Source: Nageia nagi
Taxonomy: Eukaryota; Pinophyta
Assembly (NCBI GenBank): GCA_050084985.1
Contig: JBITNC010000001.1
Span: 194,928,001 to 194,992,000 of the forward strand
Reading direction: 5' to 3'
DNA: 64,000 nt
The notes beneath the pieces were generated by a model. The model did no database searches and had not been told where the DNA came from. It worked only from the letters and a program-made list of their open reading frames with translations. Of this stretch, positions 24,691 to 36,581 are shown in pieces (position 1 is the first letter of the stretch; each line of letters begins with the position of its first letter). A program made the position numbers and the translations under genes.

Positions 24691-25539
24691 TGTAGACACC
24701 TAAAAATGTCCCCTTCTTAACTAGTAAACATTAAAATAATCATAACTCTTTGCAACAATATAAAATAGGTCTAAAAACCCTATTATTGGATAGCCCTCAT
24801 CGAGTACATGCAAAATGGGGGGTCACATGACTCTTTTTAGGTAAAATTGGCTATTAGGTGATCATTTTAATATTGTCACAAAATTAAAAACTAGTCACCA
24901 ACGACCGAAGATAGTCGTTGGTGTTTTGATCCAGTCACTGGTGTTCGTATGGTAATCGTCGGTGACTCTGTAACAGCTGAACAAGAAGCCAAAACAACTA
25001 GAGAAAGTTGAAATGTTTCAACTTTCCAAGATGATGTGGATAGAGGGGGTTAGTTACGACCTACGGTGGCTTTTCACTTCCTCTTACCAGCCTTTGAACA
25101 TCTCACCTAAAATCTATAAATACAAGCTAATACAAAGCAAAAGAGAGAGAATCTTGACCCATCTTTGAAGTAGGGTAATGCTGCCAAAATCTTGTGAGCT
25201 CATACCTTTTATTGTTTTATGCTAGTTTCAATTCAATACATGTCATACATAGATGCTTTGATGTTATTATCTTTTGCATGTGTGTAGGATTTACAGGTTG
25301 TTCATATTAAGGAGAGAAGCAAGCAAATCAAAAACAATGGAGATCTAATACTCTTATTTTGGCAAATGGCATTTGTAAAAGTCCCTTCCAAGGGCAAATT
25401 GTAGTTTGAACTGAAAATCAATATCATTGTACAATTACAACATGTTTATCTACTTTACATAATTTGAGGTTCAATGAAGATTTAAGAATAATTTGTATTT
25501 CATGTTATTCTATATTCCAGCTTTATTTTCACTGCAACA
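24691..25539 (+). repeat. Element C 5' LTR (849 bp)
   Basis: It is near-identical to 41544-42391. Differences cluster at 24790-24990 and are mostly C/T or G/A. A TATA box ATCTATAAATACAAG lies at 25109-25123. A perfect 10-bp hairpin lies at 24896-24923 (CACCAACGAC / GTCGTTGGTG, 8-nt loop), which is lost in the right LTR. Confidence 0.95.
25109..25123 (+). promoter_or_regulatory. TATA box of the element C LTR
   Basis: CTATAAATA in an otherwise less AT-biased context, about 415 bp into the LTR; the identical string occurs in the 3' LTR near 41965. It probably marks the U3/R promoter. Confidence 0.65.
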
Positions 25540-25542
25540 TTC

Positions 25543-25562
25543 TGGTACTAGAAGGAGGGCCC
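25543..25562 (+). other. Element C primer-binding site
   Basis: TGGTACTAGAAGGAGGGCCC lies three bases after the LTR and is nearly the same as the element B site. The tRNA was not identified. Confidence 0.8.
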
Positions 25563-27382
25563 TTCCGTTATTGATAGGGGGGTTTTTTGTTTTAAAATGA
25601 TTTACCTTTCTGTTATCTGGTTTATTTGAATTTCTCCATATACTAACTTCAAATTTTACATTCTATGCATTTTAGGAAATCTGTTGCAAAAATGCCAGTG
25701 ATTGTAATCGGATGCCGGTGACTTAGAAGGAATGCCAGCATTTTATAAAGTAATCCAGACTAAATGCCAATGATTGGAATCAGACACTGACGACTCAGAA
25801 TAAATGCCAATGACCTCTATCTAAATGCCGATGACTCATACTCCAGGTTATTTTGTTTTTTTTTTTTATTCCTAAAAAATTAAAATAAAATGCATAATGT
25901 ATTGTTAAAATGGAAGGATATTTTTAAGTGTGATTCCTTTGCCTAGAATGCATATAAGAATGGGTAGAAAAGATTAAATGCATATTTTTTATTAATTTAT
26001 TTTATGTAAAATGTTATGTATTTTCTTTCATGTTTTGGATGAAGGGTACGTACACATTAATACTTTTTATCTTGTCTACTTATGCTCTCCCTTTACGCTT
26101 CATGCAATCTAAGGTGACCAGAATAGACCGGATAAGAAGGAGTAATTAATTCTTCTTTTCTTTCACATTCACACTATCATTAATTTAGCTAATTTAACCA
26201 CACATAATGACCTTTTACTAGTAAGAGGAGGTAATTTACTACACATAATACTTCCACAATTGGAAGGGGTAAATGAATCACATTTAATTTGGAATGAACT
26301 TAAGGAAAATAAATCGGGTTTTTGGTAGCGTAAATCATATTAAAAGGTTAATAAACTAGAGGGATTCGAATACACTAAGTACTTTCACTTAAAAAAGTAT
26401 GATCTCACTTTTGCGCTTCAAGCGATCCTAAGTGATCAGAAATAAGTTAAGTGAAAGAGGTAAAATTTATTCACATATTATTTGGAAATATACTTCACAT
26501 TAACACTCTTAAAGAGGTCTGCCCTTACCACTCCATTGGAGGTCGAAGGGATGTGACTCTTGGAGGAGTAATTGAACCTCACTTAATTAATTTATCTACA
26601 CTTAATGGCTTTTTACTAAGTCTACTCTTACCACTCCATTGGAGGTCAAAGAGATATGTGACTAGTAAGAAGAGGGAATTTATCACATATAAAACTTCCA
26701 CAGCTGGAAGGAGTTAATGAACATCATTAAGAGGTTGGATAATGAAATGCATTATAATTAAAAAGAACAACAGGGTCTATTAAGGTCAAGATTCACTTAA
26801 AATAAACTTTGATTGCATCACATTAAGATAAGATAAGTAAATGGACATGAATGTTTGGGAGGGTAGTATGCATAAATGTACTTTACTTATTTAAATGCAT
26901 TTCATAAGGCCTTAAAGGAATAATTGAACATTAACAAGTTGGATGTCACTACCAACCATTAATTCTTACTTCTTTGTACCCACTGACATAACACACTTGA
27001 AGCCATAGAGCCAGTTACACTTGGAGGTGATGACCAAGGTAACTTTCCTTTAGGTAGGAGTCAAAAAAGGAGACTCATTTAGAACCAAGCCAAAAGCCAT
27101 AGAAACTTGCAAATACTATTTAGAATTACCCAAACTACCTTATTTAACACTTGACTTATCAAAATAAATTAGGAAAATTAAAAAGAATAAAAATAAACAA
27201 CCCATATCATTCATTTAATTCAGACATTAAAAATATGTGAAAAAGTTAAAGAAGATAATCACATCGTTAAAAGTAGATTTGCATATAGGCTATTTGTGCA
27301 TTAAATTATTTTCTCAAAAATATAATATAAAAGATAAAAATAGAGTTTCATTTTGATGATGCTTGTTTATGATATCTAAAAA
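25563..27382 (+). other. Element C leader with short-motif and module repeats
   Basis: At 25688-25855 a degenerate motif AATGCC(A/G)(A/G)TGA(C/T) recurs about seven times at about 25-bp spacing. CTTACCACTCCATTGGAGGTC occurs at about 26524 and again at about 26628, each followed by a 'GTGACT..TA/TTGAA..GGAG' module. The 'TATGCTC(T)C...GTGATCAGAA' modules at about 26084 and 26398 have counterparts in the element B leader. The small ORF at 26451-26717 spans the repeats and is not supported as a gene. Confidence 0.65.
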
Positions 27383-30161
27383 ATGGTTCAAACTAGAAGT
27401 ATGACCGCTAAGAAAATGCGAGAACACCCATTTGAAATACAAGAAATAGATTTAGACAATATGGATTTGATAGAGTATTCGGTTAGGAGGCCACCTCCTT
27501 TAGATGAATCAGATCCACAGGTAGTTCGTTATGAAAGTAAATATTGGGATTGGGGTTATGATCAATCTAGATTGCAAAGACAAAGTATAGAAGATCCTAT
27601 TACCAAAGCTAGAATGCAAGTGTTAGATGAAGAGTTAATGGAAATTCATCGTCATCTAGCTAATCATAGGGCTATTCTTAAGACGTCTTCTAGTTTACCG
27701 GGAGATGTCAAAAAATTAAATCATAGACATGATAACTTAGAAATTAACGAGGATAAATCTCGGGCTGAAACCATAGCGGTACCAAATACTGAGCCATATA
27801 AAGCTAAATATGAAAGAGTCATTCATCTATTATCCAATGGTCGAAAGGTTAGTTCTTTAATCTAAAAAGAGGGATCTCCTTTTTCTCATAAATCTCTCGA
27901 ATTAGGAAAAAATGAAATATCAATACCTACGAGTAATTTATCTCAAAGAGCTCCTTCAATGAAGCAAATAGAGAAATCTTATTCTTCAAAGGAAGGATTA
28001 CATAGAAGGACATCTAAGTACAAAATAGAAGAGATACCTTCCTATGAAGAACTAGAAGAATGGCGATTACGTAAAACAAAAGTTGATCAAAAATTCATGG
28101 AAATATATGCTGATGATATTAAAAAGGCCATAGAGATGCAATATATTCTAAAGGAAGTTGATGAATTCATTAAAATTCAAGAACAAGAGAATAAATTAAA
28201 AGAAATGGAAGATAAAATTCTTAGAGATAAAAGGAAATTCATAGAACAAGAACAAGCAAACAAAGAAAGAAATGAGTTCCTGGAATAAGAAAAGAAAAGA
28301 CTTCATAAAGAACATGAGATTCAACTTCATTTACAGGAATTACAACTTAAAGAATTAGAGAATGAAAAAATAAAAAGGGAACAATACCTACTTATGGAGA
28401 AAGAAAAACAAAGATAGTGGGAGGAATATCAAAAAATAAAGAATTTGAAATCGGAAACTCCTAAAGGGAGTCAAATACAAAGATATCGAGATCCTTACTT
28501 AGACAAATAAGAAGCGATGGATAGAGAGACAACCATTTTATTACAAAAGGAAATGGATAAGGAATTAGAACTTCAAAAATTATATGATAAACAAAAGCAA
28601 GATTCTATTAAAAGTTGGGTTGAACAAACCCGGAATCAAACAAGACAACTTAATTACAAAGGAAAAGATCTATATGGAAAAGGGATATCCCAAAAACCTC
28701 CTAGAATCCCTATTCCATGACGATATTCACCTCTTAAAATATTGCCTCCACCACTGTTAGAGTTTCCTTCTGACTATGAGTTGTACACTTCAAGATCAAT
28801 TTCAGAAAAGGATCCGAATACTCGAAGATATCATAGACACACTCAAGGTAATAGAACCAACAAAGAATTAGAAGACTTTATGAAAGATTTTATAAATCAA
28901 GAAATAAATGTTCAAGGACTTCAAAAGTTAAATTACAAGAATATTTGTAATGAACCTATTCATCCAAGTGTTCCAAAAAAGAAACTACCATATAGGTTTG
29001 AATTTCCTAAGATAGAATCATTTAAAGGAAGAGAAGACCCCAAAGAACATTTGAGAAAATTTACATTTTCTAGTTATCAGATAGCCAATGATGACTCATT
29101 AATGTTACGTATATTTCCTATGACACTCGCAGGCTAAGCTTTGGATTGGTATAATAGTTTACCCATGCATAGTTATATACGTTCGAACAATTGGCTAATC
29201 AATTTCTTGAACATTTTAGAATCAATATTAAAGAAAGATCTTCAATTACTAATCTCACAAGATTACAACAATTTTCTGATGAAACTATACAAGATTACAT
29301 CTCAATATGGTAGGCTATACTCACTAGTATGCCTTATACAATACCACAAGAGGAATTGGTTAAATTATTTAGTCAAATTTGTTTAAGACCAATAGCCAGT
29401 GTTCTCAAAATAGAACTTTTGAAGAAGCTATTGCTCAGGCAATAGTTATAGAAAGAGTTAAAATTCAAGATGGAGAACTAAAGCTTAAGAAAAAAGAATA
29501 CAAAAAGGGTAATCAATATGAAAATAGTACTAAACAACCATAGAACAATCAAATAGCTATGATAGAAGATTCTGGTCAAGCTTCAAAAATCAAAGAAAAT
29601 GTTGAACCTAAGCCTAAAAGAAATTTTACCCCATTAGCAGAACCATTAGCCAAAATACTTAAAAAATTATGTGATAATGGTATGATTAGATTATCTGATA
29701 TAAAACCTGAAAATCCTAATGCTAAGGGAAGCAAATGGTATAAGGAAAATGAATTTAGTGCTTATCATAAGCAAAAAGGACATAATACAAATAGATGTCG
29801 AACTTTACAACATAAAATTCAAGACTTGATAGATAGTCGAAAAATAGATGTGGATAATCCTGTTGTGCCTTCGAATCAAAATTTAGGGATATATCAAAAC
29901 TCCTTACCTTCACATCAAGCTAACAATGTAGCAACCATCCCAAACCAAATGAACTATACATGGAATAATAAGGATATACCATTTATAGGAACTATAGATG
30001 ATTCAATACATATGATTGGTATAGCTACAAGAGCACAATAATATCAGAATAAATAGGATAATCCATGAAAAAATCAATTGATATCAAACCCAATTAATAT
30101 ACAACCTATACCTCCTCTGCAACAACCTAAAGTTTCGATAAAAGGTGCTCTTCAACGATAA
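27383..30161 (+). pseudogene. gag: Element C gag (decayed, several stops)
   Basis: It begins MVQTRSMTAKKM. A 160-codon frame leads to a charged coiled-coil stretch (about 28080-28620; KEVDEFIKIQEQENKLKEME). The Gag core at 28930-29400 has PKIESFKGREDPKEHLRKF and FPMTLAG, then TAA (29135-29137), then ALDWYNSLPMHS. A zinc-knuckle remnant AYHKQKGHNTNRCRTL (about 29760-29808) has its first Cys changed to Ser. The frame shifts once near 29400-29550. It ends KGALQR then TAA (30159-30161). Gag forms the particle and binds RNA. Confidence 0.9.
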
Positions 30162-30167
30162 TTAAAA

Positions 30168-31343
30168 ATGTCTCTAGTTAAAATGACCTTATTTGAATTA
30201 TTACAACAGTCTGAGAGTTATAGGGAGGCTATGAATCAAATTCTACAAGAAATTCAAGTGGATATTAGTAACCCTGATAATTTTATTTTAATAGTTGAAA
30301 GTTTGAGGATATCTCAACAACCTAGTATCACCTTCTATGAACAAGAAAAATTAAATAACGATGGACTAGGAGGACTTGATCCACCTTTACATATAATACG
30401 TAAAGTAGATGGGAAATTATTTAAAAGAATTTTGATAGATGAAGGTTCAGCTATAAATATAATTTTAGATGCTGCATACAAAAATTTGAATTTAACAGAT
30501 TCGCTTATTTTAGCTCCTTCTTTACAGATTAGGGCATTTAATGATGTAGTGTGTTCAACTTTGGGATCAATAGTGCTACTCATTACAGTAGGGGCTAAAA
30601 CCATTCAAACTTTATTACATATAATTGAAGAAAATATTATACAATACAACATTCTTTTAGGATGTCCATGGATTAGAGAAATGCAATGTGTTCCATCAAC
30701 TTATCATGGATGTTTAAAATACATCTACAAGGATAAAGTTCATTGTGTGTTTAAAGATCCAGATCCTTATTCACATTGTAATTTAATTTTTGATCCAAAT
30801 AAAGTGACCTTATCATCTCCTAACTTATCAACCATATTAATGAACAAAAATGTGAATCAATCTGAAGTCATAAAAGAAAAAGGTGATATAGTTATACAAG
30901 ATAAAGATACTTGGAAAAAAGTTGCTAAAACTTTAGACAAAAAATATGGAGCTTCTTCATCAAAACAAGTAAATACTACATCTAATAATGACTCATCCAA
31001 TGTATATCCAGTAAAAGTTAAATTAAGGGATTTAGGGATGGGAGAATATGACGTAGATGATGCGGTATTTAGTATACCTTCATCACAAGAAATGGGAAGA
31101 TTAACTGAATCACCTAGTGTGATTGGACAAATAGTGACTTTAGGAGAAGTACCTAATCAGACAATATTCATCTATGTGGGGATAGTGGATCCTGTGTCAA
31201 CAATACCCAATCAAGCATATGAAGGAAATTTCAATAATGATATGAAATATTTATCGCCATGTTCAAGAACATTTGTCCTAAACTATTTTAATAAATGTAA
31301 TTGGCAAGGACGAGGATTGGGTCGATATGAACAGGGTCCATGA
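30168..31343 (+). CDS. Element C aspartic protease region with G-patch-like C-terminus
   Basis: An open frame of 391 codons, in the same frame as the end of gag. DPPLHIIRKVDGKLFKRI then LIDEGSAINIILDAAYKN (about 30430-30480) is the retropepsin site; the usual DGGSA of plant Tat proteases reads DEGSA, so activity is doubtful. EENIIQYNILLGCPWIREMQ is the second conserved strand. The last residues, NKCNWQGRGLGRYEQGP, form a G-patch-like motif shared with element B. The protease normally matures the polyprotein. The ATG is only the first in frame; synthesis probably continues from gag by readthrough. Confidence 0.85.
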   Translation: MSLVKMTLFELLQQSESYREAMNQILQEIQVDISNPDNFILIVESLRISQQPSITFYEQEKLNNDGLGGLDPPLHIIRKVDGKLFKRILIDEGSAINIILDAAYKNLNLTDSLILAPSLQIRAFNDVVCSTLGSIVLLITVGAKTIQTLLHIIEENIIQYNILLGCPWIREMQCVPSTYHGCLKYIYKDKVHCVFKDPDPYSHCNLIFDPNKVTLSSPNLSTILMNKNVNQSEVIKEKGDIVIQDKDTWKKVAKTLDKKYGASSSKQVNTTSNNDSSNVYPVKVKLRDLGMGEYDVDDAVFSIPSSQEMGRLTESPSVIGQIVTLGEVPNQTIFIYVGIVDPVSTIPNQAYEGNFNNDMKYLSPCSRTFVLNYFNKCNWQGRGLGRYEQGP

Positions 31344-31529
31344 GAAATAATTGAATTATAATACCAAGATCCCACTGATAAAAGTGGATTAGGTTATCAA
31401 AATAAATGTGAAAATCTTGCTAAATTAGAAAATTTAGGAGAAGAGAATTTGGATTATAATGAAGAAATCTTAGAGAAAGAATCCATAGTATACGAAATTG
31501 TTGATATAAGAGAATAACAATTAAGTGAA

Positions 31530-33353
31530 ATGGATGTCTTAGAAGGTGTCAAAACGCTCTTTATTAATAATATTGAGCCACCTTGGAATCATTTGTTTTT
31601 ACCAAGTGATATACAGGAAAAAATAAATAAAAATGTCGAATCATCAGTCATTCCATATTTAGATATATTATCGGTAAATATAGTTACAATAAAAGAGAAT
31701 GATATTGAAGATCAAAATAATGAACAAATAGATGAAGTTAACGAAAATCAAAATTTAATCAAACTAATAGCCAATACTTCTACAGATGAAATAATTGCTG
31801 ATTTTTCTCTTATATCATCTAATCCTTCGGTACATGAATTCAAAAATGTAGATCACATACTTGGTTCCTATGAAAATCAAGTATGCACGAATGAACAAAC
31901 TCAAGAATATGATGAAGAATATAGTGTTAACGACAATGGCTGGATACCAGTACCAAATCAATTAGAAGAAGGGTCGTATATGTTTACTGAAAAAGTCTTA
32001 GAAATAAATATTAGTAGTGATCCTCAAAATCCTAAAATTATTCAATTAGGAGAAAACCTCACTGAAAATGAACAAGAAGAAATCATAACCTTATTAAAAG
32101 AACGAGAAAAAGTATTTGCATGGTCATATACAGACATGCCTAGAATAGATCCTAAACTAGTAGTGCATAATTTAGCATTAAAGCCTGATGCTAAACCTGT
32201 TAAACAAAAATTACGTAAAATGCATCCTACTATAGCATTAATGGTAAAAGAAGAACTCCAAAAATTATTAGAAGCTAAATTTATACAACCTATAGATTAC
32301 TCAGATTGGATATCTAATATGGTACCTGTGAAAAAACCAAGTGGAAAAATAAGAATATGCACAGATTTTCATGATCTTAACAAAGCTTGTCCTAAAGATG
32401 ATTTCCCTCTACCTAGCATTGATAGTTTGGTAGACTCGACAGCAGGACATGATATGTTATCATTAATGGATGGGTTTTCTGGTTATAATCAAATAAAAAT
32501 AGCTACTGAATATCAACCTAAAATGGCTTTTATAACTCCTTGGGGTACTTTTTGTTATAAAGTTATGCCTTTTGGATTAAAACATACCAGGGCAACTTAT
32601 CAAAGGGCTATGACTTATATATTCCATGATTATATGCACGACATAGTAGAAGATTATGTCGATGATTTGTTGGTTAGATCTAAATATCAAGAAAATCATG
32701 GAAAAGAACTAATTAAAGTATTAGATAGATTATTAGAACATAAAGTAAGATTAAATACAAAAAAATGTGTTTTTGGTGTAACTTCAGGAAAGTTATTAGG
32801 ATTTATTGTGTCCCGATGAGGAATTGAAATAGATCCTAGCAAAGTGAAGGCAGTAGTAGACATGCCACCTCCTGCAAATCTAAAACAATTACAAAGTTTA
32901 CAGGGTAAGTTACAAGCCATTAGAAGGTTTATAGCTCAACTTTCTGATAAATGTAAACCATTTACAAAATTATTAAAAAAGGGAGTAGAATATCATTGGG
33001 GCAAAGAGCAACAAGATGCATTCGATGAAATTAAAAGATATTTATTATCTCCTCCTATATTAAGTCCACCAAGAAAAGATGTCCCCTTTTTGCTATATAT
33101 CTTTGCTACTGAAAATGCATTAGGAACAATGCTTGCTCAAAAGAATGAACACAATAAAGAGCAAGCTATATATTATCTGAGTAGAACCCTAGTGAGCTAC
33201 GAGATTAAGTACATATATTTGGAAAAATTATATCTTACTGTCATTTTTGCTACTAAAAAACTTCGACACTATATGCTAAATCATACAACATATGTCATCT
33301 CTAAAATGGATCTGTTGAAATATATGATGAATAAAACATATCAAAATTCATGA
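31530..33353 (+). pseudogene. pol: Element C reverse transcriptase and first RNase H
   Basis: A 429-codon frame, then TGA (32817-32819), then the same frame continues to 33353. RT motifs are HPTIALMVKEELQKLLEA, KPSGKIRICTDFHDLNKACP, LSLMDGFSGYNQ, MPFGLK and catalytic DYVDDLLV (about 32652-32675). After the stop come GIEIDPSKVKAVVDMPPP and LQSLQGKLQAIRRFIAQL, the RT connection. RNase H follows with YIFATENALGTMLAQ, in which the catalytic aspartate region is altered, IYYLSRTL and LRHYMLNHTTYVISK. The N-terminal 180 codons are the spacer between protease and RT. Confidence 0.92.
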
Positions 33354-33368
33354 ACTACAAAGTGGATA

Positions 33369-33985
33369 ATGCACTTAACTAAATTTGATTTACATTTTAT
33401 TGAACAAAAGTCAATAAAAGGACAAGTAATTGCTAATTATCTCGCTGATGCTCCATTGCAAGATAATAAACCCCTTGTCATTAAATTACCCGATGATGGG
33501 GTGTTTCAATTAGATGTAATTGAAATACCTATAGAACTTGAAGATGATTGGGATATGATAATACACTTTGATGGTTCTAGATGTGAACAGGGTGGTGGAG
33601 CAGGTGTTGTATTTATAACCCCACAAGGGATCCCTATACCATATTCATTTAAATTAAAACTTCCTTGTATTAATAATAATGTAGAATACGAAGCTTTGAT
33701 ATTAGCATTAAGAACTGCTATTAAATTAAAGCTTAAAAGAATTAAGATTATTAGAGATTCTTTACTCATCGTCAATCAAGTGAAAGGAATCTATCAATGT
33801 AAAGAACCTTTACTTCAAAAGTATAAAGCATTAGTTGAAGAATTATTAAATTTTTTGATCAATTTAGTATAGAAGCGACACCAAGATCATCTAATAGATT
33901 TGCAGATGCTATGGCTTCTATTGGATCTCTTATCCCAGAAGATCCTAAAAAATCTTCAATTCAAGTTGAAATAATTCAATTGTCT
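33369..33985 (+). pseudogene. Element C second RNase H (archaeal-like)
   Basis: The frame at 33369-33872 starts with the end of the first RNase H (MHLTKFDLHFIEQKSIKG), then WDMIIHFDGSRCEQGGGAG, NNNVEYEALILALRTAI and IRDSLLIVNQVKG. These carry the D, E and D catalytic positions (FDGS, EYEA, RDS). It then shifts frame (RFADAMASIGSLIP). Tat-group Ty3/gypsy elements are known for gaining this extra RNase H while the first degenerates, which fits what is seen. Confidence 0.88.
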
Positions 33986-34029
33986 CAATCATCATTACAA
34001 TAGGAAGATGAAGAAAAAAATGTATTAAA

Positions 34030-35298
34030 TATTGATGTAACTGATAAATATAATTGGTACAAGGAATTGACAGATTTTTTAAAATTTGGAACTCTTCCTG
34101 CAAACCTTAATAAATCATCATGATGAGCTTTTAAAATCAAAACAACTAAATATTGTGTGATAGGGAATATCTTGCATTGACAAAATTTCAATGGTATTTT
34201 ACTCAGATGTCTTGAATATAATGATATTAAAAAAGCTATATCCTCCACCCATGATGGAACATGCAGAGGACATTTTAATGGTGTTGCGATTGTGAAATGA
34301 TTGATACGAATGGGGTATTATTGGCCAACTATGGAAAAGGATTGTTGTGAATATGTTAAAAAATGTTTTAAATGTCAACAATATGCTCATTTATTTTCAC
34401 AACCTTCTCAAGAACTACATCCTATACAATCAATTTGGCCATTCTCTAAATGGGCATTAGATTTAATAGGTCAAATTACACCTACATCTTCTGGTGGACA
34501 CAAGTTCATCATCACAGCAACTAAATATTTTACTAATGGGTAGAGGCTATTCCCATGACTTCCACCACTAGTTCACGAATTGTTGAATTTATAGAAAGTT
34601 ATATTATATGTAGATTTGGCATACCGAACCAATTAATTATGGATAATGGAAAAAATTTTAAAAATAAGGATGTAAAACAAATATGTGACAAGTATACAAT
34701 TAAACAAAGTTTTTCCACTCCATATTATCCACAAGGCAATGGATAGGCAGAGGCTACTAATAAAACTATTCAGAACATCTTAGCAAAAATAGTAAATGAT
34801 TCTCACAGAGATTGGCATATGCAAATATCAAAAGCCTTATGGGCTTATCGTACCAGTGTACGCACTCCTATTGGGGCAACACCATTCTCTTTAGTATATG
34901 GAATAGAAGCCATCCTACCCATAGAACTAGAGATACCATCCCTTAGAGTAAATCTAAGTGAGCAAAATTCTGGTGAAGAAGCAAGACAGACTCACTTAGA
35001 TCAGTTATTACTTTTAGATGAAAAATGTATTAATGCTTTAGAGCATATGCATGTTTATCAGAAGAGGATAAAACAAGCTTTTGATAAAAGGGCTTTAATT
35101 CATGAGTTTAAAATAGGTGATTTGGTTTTAAAAGAAAATCAACAAACTTCACGAATAGAACGACAGCTTAGAGATAAGTTTGCTCCAAATTGGTTAGGAC
35201 CATATATCATTAAGAAAAAATTTGGTAAAGGAACATATCATTTATCAAAATTAGAAGGAAATGAAGAGCATGAACCTATAAATATCATGCATCTTTGA
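34030..35298 (+). pseudogene. Element C integrase
   Basis: The zinc-binding region has HDGTCRGHFNG, a stop, then IRMGYYWPTMEKDCCEYV and KKCFKCQQYA (about 34240-34385). The core follows: WALDLIGQITPTSSGGHK (first D), a one-base deletion near 34541 in the YFTKW segment, IMDNGKNF (second D, about 34636-34660) and PQGNG, TAG, AEATNKTI (E, about 34730-34770). The C-terminal part includes LWAYRTSVRTPIGATPFSLV, KIGDLVLKENQQ and NWLGPYIIKKKFG, ending EPINIMHL at 35298. No chromodomain is seen. Confidence 0.92.
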
Positions 35299-35393
35299 CC
35301 TTTCTATACATAAAAAAAATGTGTACATTAGTTTTCTTTTGTTTTATTTTATTGTTGAAATAATAGATAGATAAAAGTATTGATATTTTTCAA

Positions 35394-36581
35394 GTGTTAA
35401 TGATTAAAATAGAAAGGATGAATCTAGCAAAGGAATCTACTGAAGGTAGCATAATGCCACCACAAGTACGATTTCCACCACCAAGATATCCAGGTGATTT
35501 AGCATTGACATATTTAAAACATGGATTTGATCTTAATCTCTTAAATTATTTACAATTGACTATTGATGAACAATATGAAAGAACATATCATATGTTTTGT
35601 GGTATGAATAATGGTTGGCAAGTCATTTTTTGTGGATATGAAGTAAGCATTATTTTAGATCCACAAATCTATTTCACCCATATGGAAAGAATATCATAAG
35701 AAATAACAACTTTTTGCCTACAATGGCCTTATGGAATACTGAGAATCATCATAAATTGCCAATTAACTAAGTATTCACTCCTTTTAGCTATGTTGAAATA
35801 CGTTAAACAATTAACTAAAAGCCTAGAATGGATGGATGAAATTTTACATTATTTACCTCATAAAAGGGTGATTTATGATTTTTCAAATACTTTTGTGGCT
35901 TTTCCTCCTAGAACGTCACAACAATACTATAGACAAATTCACAAATTTTCTCGCATGCAAATGCGACACACAATTTGGGAATGAAAGTTGGAGAAAAGGC
36001 AAGCTTATCATATTGCCGAACTTACAACGATGAATCAAATAAGGGTTAGAAATGAGATTATAAAAAAACTATCAAAAGGACATAGAGTGTGGAATAATGG
36101 AAGTTATCTTTCAAGGTTCAAAAGTAGGTATGACAAAGATATCTTTATGAAAGTTATTCATAACGTCCCTACTCTTTTGTATTCAAATATCTTTTCCATG
36201 CCTCTTGAAATACAACAAAAAATGGCCTTGACATTCTATGATGCACGCGAATCTTACGGTTGGGATGTCAAAGTAAATGGATATCAAGTTATTGTTTGTA
36301 TCAACACATTTGAGTTATGGTGTTCTCCTAACTCAAAATATGATTTAATGATATATTTCTATCTTCTGTGGCCTATAGAAAAGCCCAAAATAATAGTTGA
36401 TTGTACTCACAACCTGAATTTAAAACATTAAGAATGAATCATCTCTATCACTCAAACCGTAATAGTTGAACACTTAGATTATTGTACTCCAGAAATCTAT
36501 CATAATCAAGTGGTATTAGATTTTAGTTTTTTGTTTAGTTCAACACATTGCTCATTTAATCCTGATGTAGTACAAACTTGA
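35394..36581 (+). pseudogene. Element C ORF3: uncharacterised protein of two repeated domains
   Basis: One frame runs from 35394 to TGA at 36579-36581, broken only by stops at 35697, 35982, 36429 and 36435. Two copies of one domain can be seen. Copy 1: NNGWQVIFCGYEVSI, LQWPYGILRIIINC, VIYDFSNTFVAFPP. Copy 2: YGWDVKVNGYQVIV, LLWPIEKPKIIVDC, VVLDFSFLF. Shared signature: GW.V...GY.V, then WP......II..C, then (Y/L)DFS..F. The same two-copy plan occurs in element B. I do not recognise the family; the position is that of extra 3' ORFs in plant Ty3 elements. No signal peptide or clear membrane segment is visible. Confidence 0.75.

Noticed and set aside
33506-33775. Minus-strand ORF opposite the second RNase H
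   Set aside because: Shadow of a well-supported + strand domain.
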